From the NCBI GenBank assembly GCA_027487245.1, contig JAIYDY010000048.1, forward strand, positions 1 through 32,377: 32,377 bases of DNA, read 5' to 3'. Source of the stretch: Hyphomicrobiales bacterium. GTDB taxonomy: Bacteria > Pseudomonadota > Alphaproteobacteria > Rhizobiales > Beijerinckiaceae. Positions 1-6,948 of this stretch are shown here, one piece after another. The translations under genes and the position numbers were made by a program. The notes beneath the pieces were generated by a model. The model was given only the letters and a program-made list of their open reading frames with translations. It had not been told where the DNA came from and did no database searches. Each line of letters begins with the position of its first letter. Positions within the stretch are counted from its first letter, which is position 1.

Positions 1-33
1 CAAATCCTGACTGTAGGCACGCGACATCACCAT
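1..33 (-). CDS. IS630-family transposase, N-terminal 11 codons only
   Basis: Read on the minus strand, the first 33 bases give the start of a protein beginning MVMSRAYSQDL, the N-terminus I recognise from IS630-family (Tc1/mariner-like DDE) transposases. A strong ribosome binding site, GAGGGAGG, sits directly upstream of the ATG at 33; a second in-frame ATG at 27 is an alternative start. The rest of the gene lies beyond the left edge, so integrity cannot be judged. Identification rests on only 11 residues plus context. Confidence 0.65.
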   Translation of the reverse strand, partial: MVMSRAYSQDL

Positions 34-116
34 CCTCCCTCGCTTTTGACGAGGGAATCAGAACCCGGCTGATTTGGGAATCCCGACTTGAATCGGATCA
101 GGCAGAAACTGCTCTA
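1..116 (-). mobile_element. End of an IS630-family insertion sequence
   Basis: The leader of the transposase start (34 to about 116) has no coding sense and ends near a TA dinucleotide at 115-116; IS630 elements insert at TA. The element therefore probably ends about here, with its body to the left of the window. The exact terminal repeat cannot be confirmed because the other end is not visible; the boundary is inferred. Confidence 0.45.
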
Positions 117-250
117 GTCTGTTTCTCTTACCCCCCCGTGAAGGCGTGTACATTCTTCGTATGCCGCCCGCTGAGAGCTGTCTGCTGGAGCCCGATCCAC
201 GCGTGGTTGACCTCTATACAAAGTGGGCACGTACCCGTCAGTCGCCTTGA
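117..250 (+). pseudogene. Possible C-terminal scrap of a gene cut by the IS630 element
   Basis: One plus-strand frame runs open from the presumed IS boundary to a TGA at 248-250 and reads like protein near its end (for example MPPAESCLLEPDPRVVDLY, then TKWARTRQSP). There is no start codon with a ribosome binding site, so if it is genuine it is the 3' end of a gene interrupted by the insertion. I do not recognise the family. The open frame is only about 44 codons, so chance is a real alternative. Confidence 0.3.
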
Positions 251-256
251 GCGGTA

Positions 257-308
257 AGCTACAATGGCCAAGCGTATCTATCTCGAGAGCCAGATGGTAA
301 TTGTAGCT
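257..308. repeat. Nested inverted repeat ahead of the cytochrome gene
   Basis: AGCTACAAT (257-265) is matched exactly by its reverse complement ATTGTAGCT (300-308). Within the 34-nt spacer lies an 8-bp palindrome TCTCGAGA (281-288), flanked by ATCT and AGAT. In RNA this could form a hairpin ending 24 bases before the cytochrome start codon; in DNA it could be a regulator site. No run of T follows, so it does not look like a simple terminator. Confidence 0.5.
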
Positions 309-332
309 GGAGTTCCTACTTGAGGTTTTCCC

Positions 333-635
333 ATGAGCAACGTGATCACGAACACGGTTTTTCTCGTGCTGGCACTGGGCTGTTTGCCAGCGCTTGCCCA
401 GCCACGCGGCGCTGTTGTCACGTCCTGCGCCGCCTGTCATGGCGAGGATGGCATCGCCCGCGAGGCAGATGTGCCGCACCTGGCGGGCCAGAACGAGGCC
501 TACATGCTCAACCAGATGACAAACTTCAGGAACGGCAGCCGCCGCCATCCGGAAATGCGCATCATGGCCCGCGAACTGGGACCACAGGATATCAGGGACA
601 TCATCGCCTACTACGCAGCGCTTCCGGCCAGATGA
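333..635 (+). CDS. Small periplasmic class I c-type cytochrome
   Basis: A 100-residue monoheme cytochrome c that should carry single electrons in the periplasm. Residues 1-22 form a Sec signal peptide (hydrophobic VFLVLALGCLPALA then AQ). The heme attachment site is CAACH at about residues 31-35, followed by HGEDG, and a later Met in the PEMRIMAREL segment is a plausible distal ligand. The pattern resembles the c4/c553 group of short cytochromes. The ATG at 333 follows GAGG at 322-325. It stands alone: an inverted repeat lies in its leader and 227 bases separate it from the next gene. Its electron donor and acceptor cannot be told from context; a role beside a dehydrogenase lost to the IS630 insertion is only a guess. 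Confidence 0.9.
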   Translation: MSNVITNTVFLVLALGCLPALAQPRGAVVTSCAACHGEDGIAREADVPHLAGQNEAYMLNQMTNFRNGSRRHPEMRIMARELGPQDIRDIIAYYAALPAR

Positions 636-811
636 GGCAATAGGGTCAGGGGTCCGCGGCGAAAGCGTGCAGCCGCGCTGGTTCGACGAGCCGGAACCCA
701 ACAGCAGCCGCCATGCCCGGCGCGCGGATCGGCGCATGCCGGAAGCATGATCTGGTGACAGATCCGCCCTGCTGCGCACGATGCTTGCCAAGAGCCGATA
801 TTCGCGCAATC

Positions 812-827
812 TTGCATACGAATGCAA
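812..827. promoter_or_regulatory. 16-bp near-palindrome ahead of the first importer gene
   Basis: TTGCATACGAATGCAA is a dyad with one mismatched pair, centred on CG as is usual for LacI-family operators. It lies 35 bp before the ATG of the binding-protein gene, downstream of a possible -35 element TTGCCA (785-790); the -10 region is poor. The half-site differs from the AAAAC/GTTTT half-sites in front of the LacI gene at 5880, so it may answer to another regulator. Confidence 0.4.
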
Positions 828-862
828 ACACGGTCAGCAAGACCGGATAACGGGAGGACATC

Positions 863-2179
863 ATGAGCATCAACAGACGTGATTTCGCCATCGGCGCTTC
901 GGCGCTCGGTCTTGCCGGAGCCTTGCCCCGGCAGGCACAGGCGCAGGCTGCCGCATTGGCAAACCTGCGATCCGGCAAGCCATTCGCCGGACAGGAGATC
1001 AAGATCCTTTGCGTGGTGGCCACGCAGTTCCGCGCCCACGAGGCGCGGGCAGCGGCTTTCACGGAGGCCACGGGCATCACGGTGAAATACACCTATGTGC
1101 CCTTCGCCAACATGCGCGAGGCGCTGACCGCCGAGATGGTCGGCGGCACGGGCGGGTTCGACATCGTGGTGGTGATGGACCAGTGGGTGCCGTCGCTGGT
1201 CAATCTGATGGACCCGATGGACGCCCGCATCACCGCCAAGAAGATCGACACGGCGCGCTATCCGAAGGCTTTCCTTGATCTCGGTGCCGTGGAAGGCAAG
1301 CAACTCGGGCTGCCGACCCGCTCGCATGTGCAGTTGCTGTTCTACCGCAAGGACCTTTTCGCCAAGCACAACCTGGCTGCACCCAAGACATGGGATGAGG
1401 TGGTGAGCATCTCCAAGGTCCTGCAGGACAAGGAGCAGATCTCCGGCATTGCGCTGCCCTATGGCAAGAGCAACGGCCAGAACCTCATGGTCTGGTACAA
1501 TTTCCTGTGGGGTCGCGGCGCCGATGTGTTCGATGCCAAGGGCATGCCGCTGTTCGCCAGCGAGGCCGGCCTGCGCGCCACTCAGGACTACATCGACATG
1601 CTGCGCACCCACAAGGTGACGCCGGCGGCTGCCGTATCGTTCAACGAGCAGGATGCGGTCAATTCCATGCGCGGCGGCAACTCGGCCATGGTCGCCGTCT
1701 GGTGGTGGGTGCGTGGCGGGCTGATTGATCCGAAGGTGTCGAAGCTGACGGAAGAGCAGGTTGGTTTCACACCCCTGCCCTCGTTCGCCGGCGGGCCGCG
1801 CTCGACCTACATCAACAACTGGATCTACGGGATCACCCGCAACAGCAAGGCCAAGGACGCGGCGATGGAGTTCGTCACCTTCGTCACCGAGCCGTCGCTG
1901 GAGCGCGACATCCTGCTCGATCCGAAGGAAAGCGATGTGATCGCGACGCAGTGGTCGAACCTGCGTGATCCGGAGGTCAACAAGCGCTTCGGCGGCATGC
2001 ATACGTTTGCGGCGGAAGCGCTCCAGAATACCAAGGTCGTGCCCTACACCGCCGATTGGCCGCAGATGATGGAGGCCATGGAAACCGCCATGTCCGAGGC
2101 GGCCTCTGGCACCCGGTCGGTGTCCGATGCCTTCAAGGCGGCGGAAGCCACCGTGCGCCGCATCGCGCGGCGCGGCTGA
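863..2179 (+). CDS. ABC importer binding protein, family 1 (MalE-like), Tat-exported
   Basis: 438 residues, the usual length for a family-1 extracellular solute-binding protein that delivers sugars or related solutes to a MalFG-type importer. The N-terminus has a twin-arginine signal (NRRDFAIG, Arg5-Arg6) followed by a hydrophobic stretch and an Ala-Gln-rich cleavage region near residue 26-28, so it is probably exported folded. The mature part has the typical fold-family look, with IVVVMDQWVPSLV early and the W/Y-rich binding region (NNWIYGITRNS) late. The ribosome binding site GGGAGGA is at 852-858. First gene of a five-gene run with two permeases, an RraA-like protein and a bicupin. The substrate cannot be read from sequence; a carbohydrate or carbohydrate acid is likely from the neighbours. 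Confidence 0.9.
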   Translation: MSINRRDFAIGASALGLAGALPRQAQAQAAALANLRSGKPFAGQEIKILCVVATQFRAHEARAAAFTEATGITVKYTYVPFANMREALTAEMVGGTGGFDIVVVMDQWVPSLVNLMDPMDARITAKKIDTARYPKAFLDLGAVEGKQLGLPTRSHVQLLFYRKDLFAKHNLAAPKTWDEVVSISKVLQDKEQISGIALPYGKSNGQNLMVWYNFLWGRGADVFDAKGMPLFASEAGLRATQDYIDMLRTHKVTPAAAVSFNEQDAVNSMRGGNSAMVAVWWWVRGGLIDPKVSKLTEEQVGFTPLPSFAGGPRSTYINNWIYGITRNSKAKDAAMEFVTFVTEPSLERDILLDPKESDVIATQWSNLRDPEVNKRFGGMHTFAAEALQNTKVVPYTADWPQMMEAMETAMSEAASGTRSVSDAFKAAEATVRRIARRG

Positions 2180-2210
2180 GACTGCGATCCGGCAGCACCG
2201 GCACAAGGCC

Positions 2211-3092
2211 ATGCCAGACCGCATCATGCGTTATCTGCTGCTTGTGCCGGCGCTCGTCATCGTGCTCGGCACGACGCTGTGGCCGCTGGGCTCGGCGATC
2301 GCGACAAGCTTCCGCAACTGGCGGCTGAAACGCTCGCCGGTCCCGCAAGGCTGGGTCGGATTGGACAATTACGCGTTCGCCTTCGAGGAACCGGAATTCT
2401 GGAATGCCCTTAAGGTCACGGCGGTTTTCGTGACGCTGGATGTGGTGATTGCCGTGGCGGTCTCTCTCGGCCTTGCGCTGCTGCTGCGCCGCGCGGGCGT
2501 GCTGCAAAGCCTGACGCGCGCTGTGCTGATCCTGCCCTTCGCGATGAGCCCGGCGCTGATCGGGGTTTCGTTCCGCTTCATGTTCAACGGTGAGTATGGC
2601 GTGCTGGCCAAGGGCATCGGCTGGCTTGTCCCGCCGCTCGCGGACGTGATCTGGCTGGCCAGTCCCGGCTATGCGATGGCTGCGCTTATCCTGTCCGATG
2701 TCTGGCATTGGTTCCCGTATCTCACCCTGATTTTCCTCGGGGGATTGGCGGCCGTCCCGGTCGAGACCGAGGAGGCGGCGTTGATCGACGGGGCGACGCC
2801 ATGGCAAACCACCCTTCTCGTCGTGCTGCCGCAGATCAAGGGTGTGATCGCAGTGGCTCTGCTCCTCAAGACGATCTTTGCGCTGAAGATGTTCGACTCG
2901 GTCCAGACCCTGACCGGTGCCGGCCCAGGCATCACGACGCAGACGCTGGCGCACTATGTCTACACCATCGGCTTCGTGCACTACGACATGGGCCATGCCT
3001 CGGCACTGGCGATCGTGCTCACCGCCATTCTTGTCGGCATCGGCATTGTCTACACAAGGCTGGTGATGCCGCCGAAGGCGGTGGCCCGGTGA
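2211..3092 (+). CDS. ABC importer permease, MalF/UgpA type
   Basis: About 293 residues with six expected membrane segments, starting with LLLVPALVIVLGTTLWPLG. The cytoplasmic EAA loop that contacts the ATPase is clear (ETEEAALIDGATPWQT, then LPQIKG). I chose the ATG at 2211, preceded by AAGG; an ATG at 2226 is an alternative, and an earlier start would overlap the binding-protein gene. It ends in GTGA, overlapping the next permease. It should form the heterodimeric channel with the product of 3089-3910 and take solute from the binding protein at 863. No ATPase gene belongs to this five-gene run, so the MalK-type protein at 9976 may energise it. Confidence 0.9.
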   Translation: MPDRIMRYLLLVPALVIVLGTTLWPLGSAIATSFRNWRLKRSPVPQGWVGLDNYAFAFEEPEFWNALKVTAVFVTLDVVIAVAVSLGLALLLRRAGVLQSLTRAVLILPFAMSPALIGVSFRFMFNGEYGVLAKGIGWLVPPLADVIWLASPGYAMAALILSDVWHWFPYLTLIFLGGLAAVPVETEEAALIDGATPWQTTLLVVLPQIKGVIAVALLLKTIFALKMFDSVQTLTGAGPGITTQTLAHYVYTIGFVHYDMGHASALAIVLTAILVGIGIVYTRLVMPPKAVAR

Positions 3093-3910
3093 CCGCGCGC
3101 TCGCCTCTCGCCACCGCCCTGCAATCGGCAGTGCTGCTGCTGTTCTTCGGCATGATCGTCTTCCCGATCGCATGGATGATGCTGACCGCGTTCAAGCTGC
3201 CACGCGACGTCTATCAATTGCAGCTGGGCTTCAGCCCGACCGTCCAGAACTTCGGCATCGTCTTTGAGGCCCCCTGGAACATCGGCCTGCGCATCGTCAA
3301 CAGCATGATTGTTGCCTTTTTCACGCTGGCCATCGCCATTCCGGCCGCCATCCTGTCGGCCTATTCGTTCTCGCGCTTCGAATTCACCTTCAAGCGCGGC
3401 CTGTTCTTCCTGATGCTGGCCACGCAATTCATCCCAGCTGTGGTGATCATCCTGCCGTTCTATCTGATGTTCCGCGATCTGGGGTTGCTCGATACCCGGA
3501 CCGGTCTGGTCATCGTCAACCTGGCCATCGTGACCCCCTTCGCGGTCTGGATGCTGAAGGGCTATTTCGATGCGGTGCCGATCGAATGTGACGAGGCCGC
3601 CCTCATCGATGGCGCATCCCGGCTCGCCATCATCACCCGCGTGATCGTGCCCATGGCGCTGCCGGGCGTGATCGTGGCCTCGGTGTTCTGCTTCATCCTG
3701 ACCTGGAATGAGTTCATCTTCGCCCTGATCCTGACCCGCGACAAGGCCGTGACCCTGCAGGTCGGCCTCGTGAGCTTCCGCACCGAGCGCGGAGACCTCT
3801 GGGAGTTGATGGCCGCAGCCGGGGTTTTCATCACGGTGCCCGCCTTCATCGCCGCCGTCGCGATCCAGAAGCATTTCGAAGCCGGCCTGACTGGAGGAGC
3901 CGTGAAGTGA
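3089..3910 (+). CDS. ABC importer permease, MalG/UgpE type
   Basis: 273 residues from a GTG start whose bases overlap the stop of the preceding permease (GTGA), a sign of translational coupling. Membrane segments include SAVLLLFFGMIVFPIAWMML at the N-terminus, and the periplasmic loop and six-helix layout match the MalG group. The EAA motif reads ECDEAALIDGASRLA followed by VPMALPG. Partner of the permease at 2211. Its own stop overlaps the GTG start of the RraA-like gene, so the transporter and the downstream enzyme genes are made from one message. Confidence 0.9.
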   Translation: MTARSPLATALQSAVLLLFFGMIVFPIAWMMLTAFKLPRDVYQLQLGFSPTVQNFGIVFEAPWNIGLRIVNSMIVAFFTLAIAIPAAILSAYSFSRFEFTFKRGLFFLMLATQFIPAVVIILPFYLMFRDLGLLDTRTGLVIVNLAIVTPFAVWMLKGYFDAVPIECDEAALIDGASRLAIITRVIVPMALPGVIVASVFCFILTWNEFIFALILTRDKAVTLQVGLVSFRTERGDLWELMAAAGVFITVPAFIAAVAIQKHFEAGLTGGAVK

Positions 3911-4611
3911 CGCGCAATCTTGCCCCTGATGTCCTGGCCGCGCTGAAGGCGGTCGACACGCCAACGATCTGCAATGCCATCGAACTGGTCGAGGGCAAGC
4001 GCCGCAACACCGGCTTCACACGCGCCACGGTCATCGCGGCTGACCCCATGCTGCCCCCCATGGTCGGCTTTGCACTGACAGCCCGCATTCGCTCGGACAG
4101 ACCTGCCAGCGAAGACCCTGCCGTGGTCAGGGCACGCCGCCTCGACTACTACCGCTATCTGGCAAGCGACACGCGGCCCCGCCTTGTGGTCATTGAGGAC
4201 CATGGCGAGGAGCCGGGCATCGGGGCCTTCTGGGGCGAGGTCAACGTGGCGATCCACAAGGGTCTCGGCCTTCAGGGCGTGCTGACGAACGGATCGATCC
4301 GCGATCTGGGTGCCATCGATCCGGGATTTCATCTGCTCGCAGGCAGCATCGGGCCAAGCCATGCCTTCGTGCATGTGACCGGGTTCGATACGCCGGTCAC
4401 CGTCTTCGGCCTCGACATCGGGCCTGGTGATCTCATCCATGCCGACCGCCACGGTGCCGTGATCATCGAGCCGGGCATCGAGACCGAACTGCCGCGCGCG
4501 ATTGATCTGGTGACCCGCAAGGAAGCACCGATCCTGAAAGCGGCACGATCCCCGGATTTCGACATCGACAGGCTTCTCACCGCCTGGGGCGAAGCCGAAG
4601 ATGTGCACTGA
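3907..4611 (+). CDS. RraA-like protein (HMG/CHA aldolase superfamily)
   Basis: 234 residues of the RraA/dimethylmenaquinone-methyltransferase-like family. Despite the family names, members with this layout are usually divalent-metal aldolases or decarboxylases acting on 2-oxo acids such as 4-hydroxy-4-methyl-2-oxoglutarate. The key elements are visible: GAFWGEVN (106-113), NGSIRD with Arg132 and Asp133 that bind substrate and metal, and GDLIHADRHG (174-183). A Thr-rich start (VDTPTICNAIE) also matches. It starts with GTG overlapping the permease stop. Placed between a sugar-type importer and a bicupin, it likely cleaves an oxo-acid made from the imported compound; true RNase E regulation is less likely here. 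The exact substrate is unknown. Confidence 0.85.
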   Translation: MTRNLAPDVLAALKAVDTPTICNAIELVEGKRRNTGFTRATVIAADPMLPPMVGFALTARIRSDRPASEDPAVVRARRLDYYRYLASDTRPRLVVIEDHGEEPGIGAFWGEVNVAIHKGLGLQGVLTNGSIRDLGAIDPGFHLLAGSIGPSHAFVHVTGFDTPVTVFGLDIGPGDLIHADRHGAVIIEPGIETELPRAIDLVTRKEAPILKAARSPDFDIDRLLTAWGEAEDVH

Positions 4612-4641
4612 AACCGACACACCGAACACAGGACACCTGAC

Positions 4642-5604
4642 ATGATGGATCTGATGAGCCGCATCGTCCGCTACGGCGATCTGAGGCCGTGCAAGACCGC
4701 CTTCATTGACGCCCATACTCCCGGCTCCGACACCAAGGAGAATTTCACGATCATCGGCGGCGGTGTCTCGGAAAGCCCGGACCAGCATGTGCACATCAAG
4801 GAGACGCCCGGCTTCAACATTGGCGCGGCGGGACAACCGCCCAAGTGCCGCAACTCCCTGCATTCCCATCGGACCGCCGAAGTGTTCTTCGCGCTCAAGG
4901 GCCGCTGGCGCTTTTTCTGGGGCCGCTGGGGCAAGGCCGGAGAAGTCGTGCTGGAAGAAGGCGACATCATCAACATTCCCACCGGCATTTTCCGCGGCTT
5001 CGAGAACATTGGCACTGACTACGGTATGATCATGGCCGTGCTTGGCGGTGATGACGCCGGCGGCGGGGTGATCTGGGCCCCGCAGGTGATCGAGGAGGCA
5101 AAAGCACACGGCCTTGTCCTTGGCGCGAACGGCAAGCTCTATGACAGCAAGAAGGGCCAGAAGCTGCCTGACGGCATATCGCCCATGCCGTTGCTGACCG
5201 ACGCAGAGTTGGCAGCCTATCCCGAGCCATCGACAGCCGATGTCGTGCCCGGGCATGTCGCCCGCTATTGGGACCTGATGGCACTGTCGGACCGCCAGCC
5301 AGCCAAGGTGATCGGGGCAGCGGGCAAGCTGCGCGACAGGCCGGGCTTCGAGGTTGAACTGCTCTCGCGGTATTCGCTGCCGGAGACCCCCTATGCGCTG
5401 GATTGCCATGAGATCCTGATGCCGATGCGCGGCCACTGGCGGCTGACATGGGCTGGGGGTGAAACAGTCCTCAACCCCGGCGATACAGCCGCAATTCCGC
5501 CCGGTCTGAGCCACGCGCTGACGCCTTCGATGACCGGGGAAGCCTCGCTTTACCGCGTGATGAACACGGCGGACCCGGCCGGAGCCACCGGACGCCTGCT
5601 GTAG
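4642..5604 (+). CDS. Bicupin protein of unknown substrate
   Basis: 320 residues with two cupin barrels. The first (about 65-130) has the metal site pattern HSH (His74, His76), Glu80 and the GDIINIPTG turn, so it should bind Fe, Mn or a similar ion. The second (about 245-300) keeps the barrel shape (NPGDTAAIPPGLSHAL) but lacks the paired histidines, with only CHE at 255-257 and His291, so it may be structural. No signal peptide, hence cytoplasmic. It follows the RraA-like gene by 30 bases and closes the first transcription unit. Related double-barrel cupins include gentisate-type dioxygenases, isomerases and uronate-pathway proteins; I cannot tell which. Its partner role with the RraA-like protein is inferred from position. 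Confidence 0.8.
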   Translation: MMDLMSRIVRYGDLRPCKTAFIDAHTPGSDTKENFTIIGGGVSESPDQHVHIKETPGFNIGAAGQPPKCRNSLHSHRTAEVFFALKGRWRFFWGRWGKAGEVVLEEGDIINIPTGIFRGFENIGTDYGMIMAVLGGDDAGGGVIWAPQVIEEAKAHGLVLGANGKLYDSKKGQKLPDGISPMPLLTDAELAAYPEPSTADVVPGHVARYWDLMALSDRQPAKVIGAAGKLRDRPGFEVELLSRYSLPETPYALDCHEILMPMRGHWRLTWAGGETVLNPGDTAAIPPGLSHALTPSMTGEASLYRVMNTADPAGATGRLL

Positions 5605-5612
5605 TCCAAGGA

Positions 5613-5644
5613 CGAGGCGCCTTTCAGTCCGGACCGGCGCCTCG
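5613..5644 (+). terminator. Hairpin after the bicupin gene
   Basis: CGAGGCGCC (5613-5621) pairs perfectly with GGCGCCTCG (5636-5644) around a 14-nt loop, nine bases after the stop codon. No run of T follows, so it may end transcription weakly or protect the 3' end of the upstream message rather than act as a classical Rho-independent terminator. Confidence 0.45.
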
Positions 5645-5825
5645 GCGGCTTGTGTCGCGACCTGCTGCACCAAACCTTGCCGCAAGCGGCTCGCTTGCGG
5701 CCGCCCTTTCCCGTGCCGAAGAGCGCCCCTCACCCCAGATGGCCAGATGAAACCGGGGCACGGTGCCGTGCGCCGTCGCGAACGCGTGCCATCGAGTCAC
5801 CCGCGAAGCAGGCAAACATGATCGA

Positions 5826-5870
5826 TTGACTCTCCAAAACGTTTTGGATTAGCCTTCAAAACGTTTTGAG
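5826..5870 (+). promoter_or_regulatory. LacI-gene promoter with two palindromic operators
   Basis: A -35-like TTGACT (5826-5831) is followed at once by the perfect 16-bp palindrome TCCAAAACGTTTTGGA (5833-5848), which would fill the promoter spacer; the -10 region near 5849-5855 is weak. A second palindrome TCAAAACGTTTTGA (5856-5869) follows, centred 22 bp downstream, that is two helical turns on the same face. Both are centred on CG, as in LacI-family operators. The second runs into the ribosome binding site of the regulator gene. Bound repressor would block both initiation and the leader, so autoregulation of the whole lacI-importer-hydrolase unit is the simplest reading. Confidence 0.75.
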
Positions 5871-5879
5871 GTGGACATC

Positions 5880-6887
5880 GTGGCATCATTGCGCAGCCTT
5901 GCCCTGGATCTCGGCCTGTCGATCACGACCGTTTCGCGGGCGCTGGACGGCTATCAGGATGTGGCGGCGACAACGCGCGATCGCGTGGCAAAAGCCGCAG
6001 CAGCAGCCGGTTATCGACCGAACTCGGCGGCCCGGCGTCTGCGCAAGGGATCAAGCGAAACGATCGCACTGGTGATGCCGACCGAGCCGGGGCGGTTTTA
6101 CGAACCGGTGTTCGTGGATCTCCTGAGTGTCATCGGCGAGCGCCTTGCCGCCCGCCACTATGACCTGATGTTGCTCGCGGCCCGCCCCGGCGCCGATGAA
6201 ACGGCGGCCTATGCCCGGATCATCAAGGATCGCCGGGCCGACGCCTGCATCGTGGTTCGTACCCGGCGCCATGACGAGCGCATTGCCATGTTGCAGGCAG
6301 CCGGCTTGCCGTTCGTGTGCCATGGCCGCACCGAAACGCGCACGCCCTATGTCTATGTCGATGGTGATGGTGAAACGGGCTTCCGGGAGATCACCTCCCG
6401 CCTCATCGGCCTCGGGCATGGCCGGATCGCGCATCTCGGCGCCCCCGATGTGTTCACCTTTGCCGAGTTGCGTGCCCGTGGCTGGCATATGGCCATGCGA
6501 GCCGCTGGTCTCGCCGATGATCTCAAGACCATCTGCGCTTCGACCGAGGAGGCCGGCGAGATGGCAGCGTCCGCCCTTCTCGCTGGCCCGGATCGCCCCA
6601 CCGCGCTGATCTGCGCGACAGACCGGATTGCCATCGGAGCCGTGCGGGCGGCGCAGGCCGCCGGGCTGATCGTGGGCCGCGATATTGCCGTCACCGGGCA
6701 TGACAACATTCATGCATCGGGCTTCACCAACCCGGCCCTGACCACGATGGAACTGGACGTGCGCAGCGTCGGCGAGAGCCTCGCCGACAAGCTTTTGTGC
6801 CTGATCGAGAACGGCATGCCGGATCGGCCGGGCGAGATTTTCCAACTGCGCCATGTCTTGCGCGCCTCTTCCGGAGAGGCGGACTGA
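5880..6887 (+). CDS. LacI/GalR-family transcriptional regulator
   Basis: 335 residues. An N-terminal helix-turn-helix and hinge helix are clear: LALDLGLSITTVSRALDG, then RVAKAAAAAGYRPNSAARRL. The C-terminal two-lobe sugar-binding domain follows, with the family segments FVCHGR, GHGRIAHLG, ALICATDRIAIGAVRAA and VTGHDN. I prefer the GTG at 5880 because GAGGTGG (5868-5874) is well placed before it; a GTG at 5871 would add three residues (VDI) but lacks such a site. Two operator-like palindromes lie directly upstream, so it very likely represses its own operon until an imported sugar or breakdown product binds. It is the first gene of the unit reaching to the glycoside hydrolase at 12302 and may also act on the importer unit to its left, though no matching operator is seen there. 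Confidence 0.93.
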   Translation: MASLRSLALDLGLSITTVSRALDGYQDVAATTRDRVAKAAAAAGYRPNSAARRLRKGSSETIALVMPTEPGRFYEPVFVDLLSVIGERLAARHYDLMLLAARPGADETAAYARIIKDRRADACIVVRTRRHDERIAMLQAAGLPFVCHGRTETRTPYVYVDGDGETGFREITSRLIGLGHGRIAHLGAPDVFTFAELRARGWHMAMRAAGLADDLKTICASTEEAGEMAASALLAGPDRPTALICATDRIAIGAVRAAQAAGLIVGRDIAVTGHDNIHASGFTNPALTTMELDVRSVGESLADKLLCLIENGMPDRPGEIFQLRHVLRASSGEAD

Positions 6888-6948
6888 CCTTCTTTTCTTG
6901 ACCAACCATGACCGGAAAACCGGCTTACGAAAACCCAGGGAGACGACC

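Noticed and set aside
197..206. 10-bp palindrome CCACGCGTGG
   Set aside because: Short GC-rich palindromes arise often by chance here, and it lies within the coding-like scrap, not in an evident promoter.
3562..5733. Long open frame of over 700 codons on the minus strand opposite the permease, RraA and bicupin genes
   Set aside because: It is the antisense shadow of clearly recognisable plus-strand genes in high-GC DNA and its translation, rich in His, Arg and Gln, matches no family I know.
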